Origin: Shewanella marisflavi
GTDB lineage: Bacteria > Pseudomonadota > Gammaproteobacteria > Enterobacterales > Shewanellaceae
Direction of reading: 5' to 3'
DNA: 64,000 nucleotides
Assembly: GCF_023283925.1 (NCBI RefSeq)
Contig: NZ_JAKIKX010000001.1
Location: 558,001 to 622,000, forward strand
Part shown: positions 38,323 through 46,973 of the stretch, piece by piece
How positions within the stretch are numbered: the first letter of the stretch is position 1
How the letters are laid out: the number at the start of each line of letters is the position of its first letter
The notes under the pieces: model-generated
The model's input: only the letters and a program-made list of their open reading frames with translations
What the model was told of the DNA's origin: nothing
Database searches by the model: none
Translations under genes and position numbers: made by a program

Positions 38323-39549
38323 CTAGGGCAGGCTGGCCTTGTGCTCACTAATCAGAGTGACGCGGCGTTTTTGTAATTCGGCTTTGATTTCAGCACCTTT
38401 AAATCCGGCCTCTATGATGGGTTTGATCTCGACGCCCTGAGCGAGTGTAAAACAGTACCGAATATAGTCAGCTTGGGGGTATGGCATCTGCTCCAGCCCT
38501 GTGCGTCCTTTGATATCAGCTTCACAGGCCAGTAGCAGTTGCTCCAGTCGCTCAGGCTTACGCCACAGGTCTGCCTTGTCGAATAGCTTGACTAAGGTCT
38601 CAGGCCTTAGTTCGAAGGCTTTGTGGACATTCTGATGCTGATCGCTCACCAAGAGCGCCAGATCCCGGTAGTCGTTGGGGACGCGAATGCGCTCGCACAG
38701 GGCCCTGATGAGCGGCAGTCCCTTCTGTCCATGACCATGGTGCTTAGGAAGTTGATCCTTGGGTGACAAGGCCTTACCAAGATCATGCACTAAGGCCGCG
38801 AAACGCACGCGTTTATCTTGGCTGAGGTGCGCTGCCTGCTCCAGTACCATCAGGGTGTGAATGCCGGTATCTATTTCTGGATGCCACTTTTCGGGCTGGG
38901 GGATACCGAACAGCGCCTCTAGCTCGGGAAAAAGGATGCCCAGGGCGCCCGCCTCTCTGAGCACCTCGAAAAACACCTGAGGCGCTTCTGTACTCAGGGC
39001 TTTGTCCAGCTCCTGAAAAATTCGCTCCGCGGTCAGGGCTTCTAACTCACCACTCTTGGCTATTTCTTGCATCAAGGCCAGGGTTTCGGGAGCAACACTA
39101 AAGTCTAAAGAGTGAAAGCGGGCGGCGAAACGGGCCACTCGCAGTACTCGTAGAGGGTCTTCAACGAATGCCTGGGAGACATGTCTGAGTAGGCGCTTGT
39201 CGATGTCGGCCTGACCGTCGTAGGGGTCATACAGTTGGCCCTGCTCGTCCTGAGCGATGGCGTTAATGGTGAGATCCCGTCTGAGCAGATCTTCTTCTAA
39301 GGTAACATCCGGCGCTGCATAGACGCTAAAGCCGCCATAGCCTAGCCCTGTCTTACGCTCGGTGCGCGCCAGGGCATATTCCTGCTGGGTCTTAGGATGG
39401 AGAAAAACAGGGAAGTCTTTGCCCACCTGTTTATAGCCTTTGGCAAGCATCTCTTCTGGGGTCGCGCCTACCACCATGTAGTCACGATCTTTTATGGGAA
39501 TGTTGAGTAACTGGTCGCGGACGGCGCCGCCAACTAAATAGGTCTTCAC
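38323..39549 (-). CDS. cca: CCA tRNA nucleotidyltransferase
   Basis: This 408-residue class II enzyme adds or repairs the 3' CCA of tRNA. The N-terminal polymerase domain shows [12 protein letters not shown] and the metal residues in [10 protein letters not shown]. The B/C motifs include [27 protein letters not shown] and the [12 protein letters not shown] basic region. A C-terminal HD domain ([19 protein letters not shown]) is typical of the gammaproteobacterial form with added phosphodiesterase and phosphatase activity. Length matches E. coli (412). Confidence 0.95.
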   Translation of the reverse strand: MKTYLVGGAVRDQLLNIPIKDRDYMVVGATPEEMLAKGYKQVGKDFPVFLHPKTQQEYALARTERKTGLGYGGFSVYAAPDVTLEEDLLRRDLTINAIAQDEQGQLYDPYDGQADIDKRLLRHVSQAFVEDPLRVLRVARFAARFHSLDFSVAPETLALMQEIAKSGELEALTAERIFQELDKALSTEAPQVFFEVLREAGALGILFPELEALFGIPQPEKWHPEIDTGIHTLMVLEQAAHLSQDKRVRFAALVHDLGKALSPKDQLPKHHGHGQKGLPLIRALCERIRVPNDYRDLALLVSDQHQNVHKAFELRPETLVKLFDKADLWRKPERLEQLLLACEADIKGRTGLEQMPYPQADYIRYCFTLAQGVEIKPIIEAGFKGAEIKAELQKRRVTLISEHKASLP

Positions 39550-39718
39550 GTATCACCAAAGCGTCTCTTTAAATCTATGTGGTTAGCTTATCATGGCATG
39601 GCAGCTAAGCCTTACTGTTTCGCCTCTGCGTGGCCGCAATTATTTGGGGGGAAGTTTTGACAACGTCTCCCCTAGGGATTAATTTGAACCGTCATTATTA
39701 TTTTAGGACTGAGGCTGC

Positions 39719-41374
39719 ATGTACAAGGCGTTTTACGGACTAAGCGATAACCCGTTTTCGATCGCACCCAATCCTCACTATCTGTTCTTAAGTGACAGAC
39801 ATCGCGAGGCGTTGGCACACTTAACCTATGGATTGGGTGAAACAGGCGGATTTGTGTTGTTGACCGGCGAGGTGGGTACTGGCAAAACCACTGTCTCCCG
39901 CAGCCTGCTCAATCAACTGCCTGACAATACCGATACAGCCTTTATCCTCAATCCTTCACTGACCGAGCTTGAGCTGCTGGCCACCTTGTGTGATGAACTC
40001 GGGGTGCATTATGGCGAGTCGCCAACCCTGAAACAGCTGACCGATCAGTTAAGCCAGTTTTTACTCGCCAATCATGAGAAAGGGCGTAATACCGTGCTGA
40101 TCATCGACGAGGCGCAGCACCTGCGCGCCGAGGTGTTAGAGCAGCTCAGGCTATTGACCAATCTGGAAACAGATACCAAGAAGCTGTTACAGGTGATCCT
40201 TATTGGGCAGCCCGAGCTGCAACAGCTGCTCAAGCGTCAGGAGCTGAGGCAGCTGGCTCAGCGTATTACCGCCCGTTATCATCTGTTACCTTTAACTCAG
40301 GATGAGATCGCCCTCTATGTGCAACACAGGTTGCAGGTGGCCGGCCGCCATGAACCACTGTTCCATCGCAGTGCCATTAAGGCGCTGCATCAATACAGTG
40401 GCGGTATTCCGCGGCTGATTAACCTACTGTGTGAGCGCGCCTTGATGGCGGGCTATGCTCAGTCTAAGGTGCCTATCGATGCCAATATGGTGAGAACCGC
40501 CGCCAGCGAAGTCTTGGGCGAGGAGATTAAGCCACGCAAGTTTTTCTGGCCAGCCACGGCGGCGACTCTGGTTGTGGCAACTTTTGCCGGGGCTTTTTAC
40601 CTGTTTAACTTGCAGGGACAGGCGGGCAGCGTGCAGGCAAGTGAACCGTCTGCTGCCGCAAACACGACTCAGGAGCCGGTTAAGACTCAGGTGGCTAGTC
40701 AGGTCACTCGCCAGCAAAATGAAGCCAAGGATGCAGCCTTGAGTGCAGATCAACGCATACTGCGCCAGGCGATAGCCCAGAGCCGTGATATCGATACCGC
40801 CTACGCCAGTATTCTGGGGGTGTGGGATAAGGCGCCTTATGTTGGTTTGACCGCTTGTCAGTCAGCCAAGCAGCAGGGGCTAGATTGTTTCCAGCAGCAG
40901 GGCAACTGGCACTCCTTGGTGAGGCTCAATTATCCGGCAGTGGTCTATCTTCAAGATCAACAGGGTGAACCTTTCTATGGCACTGTGGTTGCCCGTCAGG
41001 GAGAGCAGTTGCTGTTGCAATTGGCGGAGCAGCAGTTATGGGTCGACAGAGACTGGTTTACCCGCCATTTTAGCGGCACCTTTGAGATCCTATGGCAGGC
41101 GCCGAGTTATCAACCTAAGGAGATAGGCCGCACAGCTTCAGCGGCGCAGATCCAGTGGCTGGAAAATGCCTTGGCGCAGATCCAACACAAGCCGCCTCGG
41201 CTGGTGGAATATTTCGATGCCGAGCTTGAGCAATCTCTGATGGAATTTCAGCGTCAGCACGGTCTGCGAGCCGATGCCATTGCGGGCAGCCAGACCTTAG
41301 TGCAACTGAATCTCTACCTCAGCGACAAAGGCCCTAGATTGCAAGAGGGATTGCAAGGCGAGGGACGTTACTAA
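39719..41374 (+). CDS. exeA: Type II secretion assembly ATPase ExeA/GspA
   Basis: This 551-residue inner-membrane protein has an N-terminal AAA+ domain with Walker A GEVGTGKTT and Walker B VLIIDEAQHL. One membrane helix follows (about 278-298, ATAATLVVATFAGAFYLF), then a periplasmic region ending in a peptidoglycan-binding domain (QIQWLENALAQIQ...LMEFQRQHGLRADAIAG). With ExeB it remodels peptidoglycan so the secretin can assemble. It overlaps exeB by one base (TAATG). No other type II secretion genes are in the window, which is usual for exeAB. Confidence 0.92.
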   Translation: MYKAFYGLSDNPFSIAPNPHYLFLSDRHREALAHLTYGLGETGGFVLLTGEVGTGKTTVSRSLLNQLPDNTDTAFILNPSLTELELLATLCDELGVHYGESPTLKQLTDQLSQFLLANHEKGRNTVLIIDEAQHLRAEVLEQLRLLTNLETDTKKLLQVILIGQPELQQLLKRQELRQLAQRITARYHLLPLTQDEIALYVQHRLQVAGRHEPLFHRSAIKALHQYSGGIPRLINLLCERALMAGYAQSKVPIDANMVRTAASEVLGEEIKPRKFFWPATAATLVVATFAGAFYLFNLQGQAGSVQASEPSAAANTTQEPVKTQVASQVTRQQNEAKDAALSADQRILRQAIAQSRDIDTAYASILGVWDKAPYVGLTACQSAKQQGLDCFQQQGNWHSLVRLNYPAVVYLQDQQGEPFYGTVVARQGEQLLLQLAEQQLWVDRDWFTRHFSGTFEILWQAPSYQPKEIGRTASAAQIQWLENALAQIQHKPPRLVEYFDAELEQSLMEFQRQHGLRADAIAGSQTLVQLNLYLSDKGPRLQEGLQGEGRY

Positions 41375-42387
41375 TGTCTATCTTACTCGATGCTGTGACA
41401 CGGGCGAAACAGCAAGAGCAGCCGCTGGATCCTGTGATAACCCCTAGGGCTCAGTATCAGGCGATGCAGCCTAAATGGCCTTTGGCGCTAAAGTTTGGCC
41501 TGCTGGGTACGGCTCTGGGCGGCGCTGTTGCGCTGGCTTGGCTCTTTAGTAGCCAGGGTCCCTTCTCCTCATCACAGGGGGTTAAGCTGAGCAGTGAAAG
41601 TGCGCTGCAACCAGCTGCAATGCAGACTCAGGCAGCGCCTAAGCCTACGAGCGAATCCCAGAGCATGACTCAGCCTTTGCCAATAACGCAAAGTAGGTCG
41701 CCGAATCCTGGTGTTAAGCTGGCCGGTAAGGTGGCCCTGCCTGTGCCCCTTGAGCGCCCACTTGCTCAGCCGCCAATATCGAGCCGTCCAAGTGTGACTG
41801 CTCAAAGCTCTGCAGTGGAGCCTTCGGTTATCAGAGAAGCCGAGCCGGTTAATTCGCTGGCACAAGTCAGTGCTGAAGAACCCATTATGTTAGGGGCCAA
41901 CACCAATCAGCGTGGCCGTGAGCTGCTTAATTCTCTTAAGGCCCAGGTTGATGAAGCCGCCGCCGATGTTGGACTCGAGGTTGAACCAGCGCCGCAGCAG
42001 GAGTCTGAAGTGATTAAGCCTCGTCAGGCGGTGAAAGACAGCAGCAAGTTGGTGGCAGCCTTTGAGGCGGCGCTTAAAGAGGTTGAGAAGGAAAACGCGA
42101 TTGCCACCCCGGTGACTGAGCCCAAGCTCGACCCTATCCCTGCGGATAAACCTGATGACCTGCCTAAATATGGCCAATTGCCAGCAGGGGTTCAGCTGCA
42201 GGTGCCAGAGTTTAATATTCTGGCTCATGTGTATGCCAACGATCCTAATAATCGCTGGTTGAATGTGGATGGCGCCGAGTTGCAACAGGGTGACATGATT
42301 GGCGGTAAACTTAAGATTGTCGAGATACGGCCAAGAGATGTCGTGCTGGAAGTGGCCGGTACCGAGTTTAAGGTGCCTGCTATTTAG
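41374..42387 (+). CDS. exeB: Type II secretion assembly protein ExeB/GspB
   Basis: This 337-residue partner of ExeA begins with a short cytoplasmic stretch (SILLDAVTRAKQQEQ, a GspB signature). One membrane helix follows (about 33-55), then a long Pro/Ser/Gln-rich periplasmic linker and a C-terminal folded domain (PAGVQLQVPEFNILAHVYANDPNNRWLNVDG...GGKLKIVEIRPRDVVLEVAG) resembling GspB/PulB. Start and exeA stop overlap, so they are translationally coupled. A strong terminator follows. Confidence 0.9.
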   Translation: MSILLDAVTRAKQQEQPLDPVITPRAQYQAMQPKWPLALKFGLLGTALGGAVALAWLFSSQGPFSSSQGVKLSSESALQPAAMQTQAAPKPTSESQSMTQPLPITQSRSPNPGVKLAGKVALPVPLERPLAQPPISSRPSVTAQSSAVEPSVIREAEPVNSLAQVSAEEPIMLGANTNQRGRELLNSLKAQVDEAAADVGLEVEPAPQQESEVIKPRQAVKDSSKLVAAFEAALKEVEKENAIATPVTEPKLDPIPADKPDDLPKYGQLPAGVQLQVPEFNILAHVYANDPNNRWLNVDGAELQQGDMIGGKLKIVEIRPRDVVLEVAGTEFKVPAI

Positions 42388-42438
42388 TGAGCTCCTATGC
42401 TGACATCACAGGGCCATTATGGTTGTGAGAATCCTAAT

Positions 42439-42470
42439 AAAAAGGCGATGATATATTCATCGCCTTTTTT
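42439..42470. terminator. Bidirectional terminator between exeB and nhaD
   Basis: AAAAAGGCGATGA / TCATCGCCTTTTT with loop TATAT. It lies between converging genes and has A and T tracts on both sides. Confidence 0.9.
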
Positions 42471-42493
42471 ATGTCTTGCCTTAACGCTTGGGA

Positions 42494-43741
42494 TCAACCA
42501 AAGAATTCATAGGCCAGTAGCAGGGTTAACCCATAACCACAGGTGTAACATAGCGCCAGTGCAGGGACATACTTGAGATAGGTGACAAAGGTTAGTTCTT
42601 TGACCTTACTCATGGCGATAATCCCTGCCGCGCTGCCAATCACCAGCAGTGAACCGCCGACACCCACAGAGTAGGTGAGCCCCAACCACTCTGGCGTGGT
42701 CAGTACAGGTTCGGCTTTCAGCAAGGCGGCGGTCAGCGGCACGTTATCTAAGATGGCCGAGCCGATACCTGCAACGAAGTTAGAGACGTTAGGATCAAAC
42801 TTGGCGTAAACCTCGGTCAGCAGATGCAGAGTGCCTATCTCTTTGAGCATACCGACCAACAGCAAGATCCCCAGGAAAAAGAGCAGGGTATCAAACTCCA
42901 CCTGACGGATATATTCGAGGATCTGTAGCTCCTCCTTGTTGCTGCGCTGCAGTGTGCCCATGAGGAACATCACCGATAGGCCAGACAGGAAGGTCAACAC
43001 TGGTGGGATACCAAAGAAAATGTTAAGCACCATGGTCATTATGATGGTGATCAGGAAGATAAGGGCGATCAGCATATCAAGGCCAGTGTATTGACGCTTG
43101 ATAGGAGTGGTGCTCACATGGCCTTCGGCTTTTAGTGAGAAGAGTACTGCCAGTAACATCACGCTGATCGCTGCCGGAATGAAAAGGATCAACAGCTGCG
43201 AGATATGCACATGGCCCCCAAGGAAGATCATCAATGTGGTCACATCGCCGGTGATCAAGGCGACACCGCCTGAGTTGACCGCGAAGATGATGAGTACCGA
43301 CATGCGGCGTTTCATCTGGCTTTCTAGCTGGAAGGTGGTCAACAAGCCCAGTGAAACTAGGGTCGCGGTGACGTTATCACAGATGGCCGACAGCACCAGT
43401 GAGAAGAGGGCCACCTGAATCATCAGCATGCGTACCGAGACTTTCTGCGGGAACAATTTCTGCACCAGGATTTGAATCATTCCTTTGGCGTTGAGGTAGG
43501 CCACAAAAGTCATGGTGGACATCAGGAACAGCCAGAGGGTCGCGATTTCCAACAGGTTATGGTCGAGCTCCTCTGCCACCAGATGCTGGTGGCTGGGATC
43601 CCGCGCCGCAACAAATAGCGTGATCCAGGCAATACAGCCGAAAAAGAGAGTGGTTTTAGCCTTATTGATGTGAGTAACTTCTTCAAAAATAATGCTTAAC
43701 AGCGCTAGCACAGCAAGGGTTATGAGGAAAATGTTGAGCAT
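42494..43741 (-). CDS. nhaD: NhaD-type Na+/H+ antiporter
   Basis: This 415-residue protein has about eleven hydrophobic segments of the ion-transporter (IT) superfamily. SAICDNVTATLVSLGLL and IGSAILDNVPLTAALL are the paired N-terminal and C-terminal family motifs with the key Asp-Asn pairs. ITGDVTTLMIFLGGHV and the C-terminal SVGVGGSLLVIGSAAGIIAM also fit NhaD. It is shorter than the Vibrio NhaD, whose extra N-terminal helices are absent here. It would export Na+ or Li+ for protons. It is monocistronic. Confidence 0.85.
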   Translation of the reverse strand: MLNIFLITLAVLALLSIIFEEVTHINKAKTTLFFGCIAWITLFVAARDPSHQHLVAEELDHNLLEIATLWLFLMSTMTFVAYLNAKGMIQILVQKLFPQKVSVRMLMIQVALFSLVLSAICDNVTATLVSLGLLTTFQLESQMKRRMSVLIIFAVNSGGVALITGDVTTLMIFLGGHVHISQLLILFIPAAISVMLLAVLFSLKAEGHVSTTPIKRQYTGLDMLIALIFLITIIMTMVLNIFFGIPPVLTFLSGLSVMFLMGTLQRSNKEELQILEYIRQVEFDTLLFFLGILLLVGMLKEIGTLHLLTEVYAKFDPNVSNFVAGIGSAILDNVPLTAALLKAEPVLTTPEWLGLTYSVGVGGSLLVIGSAAGIIAMSKVKELTFVTYLKYVPALALCYTCGYGLTLLLAYEFFG

Positions 43742-44185
43742 ACATTTGTTCCGACAGCAGATATTAATCGCCGTCCGGATAAGGTGAGACGGTATGATTT
43801 ATATCAAGGTTTAATTAAGGTTGTTGTGTTAGGCCGCGATCTGACCATAGGATGAGATAATACGCAAGCGTTACCTTAGTCTAATTTCGGCCAAAAATGC
43901 GATCTCGCTCACCCATAGGCTTATGAACTAGCGTAAAATTTTTCTATTCGCTCGATCTGTGGTGAAAGCTGCTAAATCGCTTGATCTGGCTTTATCGGTT
44001 TTGGGGTTTTCTGCTGGCAATGGCTTTTTGTGCAATAGTCTCTACTGGATATAAGGGGCTGCCTGGAATAAATTGTTTACGATAGGCCGTCAGCTAGCTG
44101 GATTGATGTTAGGGGGAGGAGCTTAGTTGAATGGCGGTTAACTAAAGCCATTTTAGGGTGAGTGATATCAGCTAAGGGGATGTTA

Positions 44186-44244
44186 GGTATTAAGGTATTA
44201 AGGTATTAAGGGGTTAAGTATTAAGGGCAGATTAAGTATTAAGG
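44186..44244. repeat. GGTATTAA octamer repeats
   Basis: Three perfect tandem GGTATTAA copies occupy 44186-44209. They are followed by degenerate TTAAGTATTAAGG units up to 44244. The stretch lies between the end of hemL and the start of nhaD. Confidence 0.75.
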
Positions 44245-44302
44245 CTGACTGAGAGTGGGTCATTGGTTGCCAATATTTGTCTGTGCTAAAAACCTGACAA
44301 TA

Positions 44303-44328
44303 AAAAAGGACGCCAGGGCGTCCTTTTC
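44303..44328 (-). terminator. Terminator after hemL
   Basis: AAAAGGACGC / GCGTCCTTTT stem; on the reverse strand a T-rich stretch follows. It is 43 bases past the hemL stop. Confidence 0.85.
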
Positions 44329-44370
44329 TGATTTCTTGCCAGAATTTCTGGTTTGAACTATTGACTATAA

Positions 44371-45657
44371 CTACTTAGCCATGCGGGCGAAGACGCGATC
44401 GGCGGCGGCCAGAGTCTCTTCTAGCTCCTTCTCGCCGTGTGCCATAGAGAGGAAGCCTGCCTCATACGCGCTAGGCGCCAGGTAAACCCCTTCGTCCAGC
44501 ATGCCGTGGTAGAAGATGCGGAAGGCTTCGGCATCACACTGGGTGACTTGGTCAAAACGGGTGACCTGCTCTAGCTCGGTAAAGAAGAAACCGAACATAC
44601 CGCCCACATAGTTGATGCTAAGTGGAATACCATGCTTGTTCGCTGCAGCTTTAAAGCCCTCGGCGATACGCTTGGTTTTAGCTGCCAGCTCTTCATACAG
44701 ACCTTCGGCGCACAGCTCTTCCATCTGCGCTAGACCTGCCGACATGGCGATAGGGTTACCCGACAATGTACCTGCCTGGTAGACAGGGCCGGTAGGGGCG
44801 ATAAATTGCATCACCTCTTTACGGCCGCCGAAGGCACCTACAGGCATACCGCCGCCAATCACCTTACCAAGCGTTGTCAGGTCAGGAGTAATGCCGTAGT
44901 GGCCTTGTGCACCGCTCTTAGAGACGCGGAAACCTGTCATCACCTCATCGATGATCAGCAGGGCACCATACTGGTCACACAGTGCTCGCAGACCTTCCAG
45001 GAAGCCTGGGATAGGTGGGATACAGTTCATGTTGCCGGCAACTGGCTCAAGAATGATACAGGCGATCTCTTCTGGGTACTGTTCAAACAACGCCTTCACA
45101 GATTCCAGCTCGTTATATACGGCTGTCAGTGTGTGCTTGGCAAAATCTTCAGGGATACCTGGAGAGCTTGGTTGACCTAAGGTCAGCGCGCCAGAGCCAG
45201 CTTTCACCAACAGACAGTCGGCGTGGCCGTGGTAGCAGCCTTCAAACTTTAAGATCTTGTCGCGATTAGTAAAGCCGCGTGCCAAGCGAATAGCGCTCAT
45301 GGTGGCTTCAGTACCTGAGCTGACCATACGGACCTGCTCCATCGAAGGTACCATCTCGATAACTTTCTCGGCCATCTGCACTTCAAGCTCGGTTGGTGCG
45401 CCGAAAGAGAGACCATTTTCTACCGCATCTAACACGGCTTGACGGATCTTTGGATGATTGTGACCCAAGATCATCGGCCCCCAAGAGCCAACATAGTCGA
45501 TATAGGCCTTGCCGTCGGCATCATAGATGTAAGCGCCATCGGCCTTTTCGATGAAACGTGGTGAACCACCGACGCCGTTGAAGGCACGTACTGGTGAGTT
45601 AACGCCACCAGGGATAGTTTTCTTAGCCTGCTCAAATAGGGTTTCAGAACGGGTCAT
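44371..45657 (-). CDS. hemL: Glutamate-1-semialdehyde 2,1-aminomutase
   Basis: This 428-residue class III PLP enzyme makes 5-aminolevulinate for heme and siroheme. It has [16 protein letters not shown] at the start, [20 protein letters not shown], the PLP contact [14 protein letters not shown] and the Schiff-base lysine in [18 protein letters not shown]. Length is standard. It lies 27 bp downstream of pyrB on the same strand, so the two are probably cotranscribed although they serve different pathways. Confidence 0.96.
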   Translation of the reverse strand: MTRSETLFEQAKKTIPGGVNSPVRAFNGVGGSPRFIEKADGAYIYDADGKAYIDYVGSWGPMILGHNHPKIRQAVLDAVENGLSFGAPTELEVQMAEKVIEMVPSMEQVRMVSSGTEATMSAIRLARGFTNRDKILKFEGCYHGHADCLLVKAGSGALTLGQPSSPGIPEDFAKHTLTAVYNELESVKALFEQYPEEIACIILEPVAGNMNCIPPIPGFLEGLRALCDQYGALLIIDEVMTGFRVSKSGAQGHYGITPDLTTLGKVIGGGMPVGAFGGRKEVMQFIAPTGPVYQAGTLSGNPIAMSAGLAQMEELCAEGLYEELAAKTKRIAEGFKAAANKHGIPLSINYVGGMFGFFFTELEQVTRFDQVTQCDAEAFRIFYHGMLDEGVYLAPSAYEAGFLSMAHGEKELEETLAAADRVFARMAK

Positions 45658-45684
45658 TCTAGATCCTTTAAAGTCGTCGCCAGA

Positions 45685-46704
45685 TTAAAAATCGGCTTTT
45701 TGTGAATACCAATTTACCGGACATTCGTGTTGCTCTAGTTGCGAATCAACACCTAATGTCAGCGCAAACAGTGCCATGCGAATAAGCAATCCGTTGTCTG
45801 CCTGCCTAAAGATGGCCAAGTTTGGATGACTATTGAGGTCATTGTCCAGCTCGTTGGCCTGCTCTCGCGAGTCGCGGGGCAGCGGATGCATGATCACTGT
45901 ATTTGATTTGCAATGCTGTGTGTAAATATTGTGGTTTAAGCGGAACTTACCACGATACTTGTTGGCCTCTTCCTGCGAAGGAAAACGCTCTTCTTGAATA
46001 CGCGTCAGGTAGAGTATATCAGCCTGCACTAAATTGCCTTCAAGTTGATCTGTTATTGTGATCTTATGCCCAGCATTTTCAATGTCATTGATCACATAGT
46101 CTGGCATTGCCAGCTCTTTCGGTGAGATCAAAGTGAAGGTTACATCTTTGTACATACACAAGAGGCGCGACAATGAGTGTACCGTGCGACCAAATTTAAG
46201 GTCACCCACCATGGCAATGTGCATGCCGCTGATGCTGCGCCCGCCGGCGGCCAGCTCTTTCTGAATGGTGAAGAGATCCAGCAATGCCTGAGTCGGGTGT
46301 TCATTGGGGCCGTCGCCGCCGTTGATCACAGGGACCCGGCTGCCTTCAGCAAACTCACGTACCGAGTAGGCGTCAGGGTGACGCATAGCGATCACATCTG
46401 AGTAGCTAGATAGTACGCGGGCGGTGTCGTAAAGCGATTCACCCTTAGAGAGGGATGAAGTGGCTATGCCGACGGTTTCGTTGACCTTACCGCCAAGCAG
46501 ATTAAAGGCACTGCCAAAGCTGACTCGGGTGCGGGTACTGGGTTCGAAAAACAGATTTCCCAGAATCGCGCCATCGAGCACTGTGGTACGTTTTTGCCTA
46601 AGGGCATAGGGGGTCATTCGGGTGGCAACACTAAAGATCTCTTGAACGGCATCTAGGTTGAGTTGGTTTACCGAGAGGATGTGTGAACCTTGAAACTGAG
46701 TCAT
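45685..46704 (-). CDS. pyrB: Aspartate carbamoyltransferase catalytic subunit
   Basis: This 339-residue ATCase catalyses the first committed step of pyrimidine synthesis. The carbamoyl-phosphate motif FFEPSTRTRVSFGSAF is present, along with HPTQALLDLFTI, MVGDLKFGRTVHSL and MHPLPRD. The protein is about 28 residues longer than E. coli PyrB (311), mostly as a C-terminal tail (LGVDSQLEQHECPVNWYSQKADF). No regulatory pyrI gene lies next to it. Carbamoyl-phosphate and aspartate motifs make ornithine carbamoyltransferase unlikely. It is followed by hemL. Confidence 0.92.
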   Translation of the reverse strand: MTQFQGSHILSVNQLNLDAVQEIFSVATRMTPYALRQKRTTVLDGAILGNLFFEPSTRTRVSFGSAFNLLGGKVNETVGIATSSLSKGESLYDTARVLSSYSDVIAMRHPDAYSVREFAEGSRVPVINGGDGPNEHPTQALLDLFTIQKELAAGGRSISGMHIAMVGDLKFGRTVHSLSRLLCMYKDVTFTLISPKELAMPDYVINDIENAGHKITITDQLEGNLVQADILYLTRIQEERFPSQEEANKYRGKFRLNHNIYTQHCKSNTVIMHPLPRDSREQANELDNDLNSHPNLAIFRQADNGLLIRMALFALTLGVDSQLEQHECPVNWYSQKADF

Positions 46705-46973
46705 CAGCCTTTATTTCCAATTTCGGGGGACTAAATGGCCTAAGTGCGTGGTCATTAAGCCCTAAGTTATGTAGGGTGGCTGAGGCGACACTATACCAGA
46801 CATAGTAGGGCGGTGGAATAACCCGCAGGGCATATTTAACGGGGGAGTTGTCGATATCTTGGTCATCTCACAAATTGTTCTGTCCCATGGGATTATGGCC
46901 TGCTCCAGCCGCCGCATTTTTAGCTCAATTGGATGGCGGCATGGGAGAATTTGGGGCTTGGTTGAGGCATTGA

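Larger units (their letters stand above)
43742..44370. other. 629-base intergenic region without genes
   Basis: No gene is supported here. The left part must hold the nhaD promoter. At 44186-44244 there is a simple-sequence stretch of GGTATTAA octamers, and at 44303-44328 the hemL terminator. The rest shows no recognisable structure. Confidence 0.5.

Noticed and set aside
43742-43850. Riboswitch in the nhaD leader
   Set aside because: I could not identify the conserved core of any known Na+, Li+ or other riboswitch; only generic hairpins are visible.
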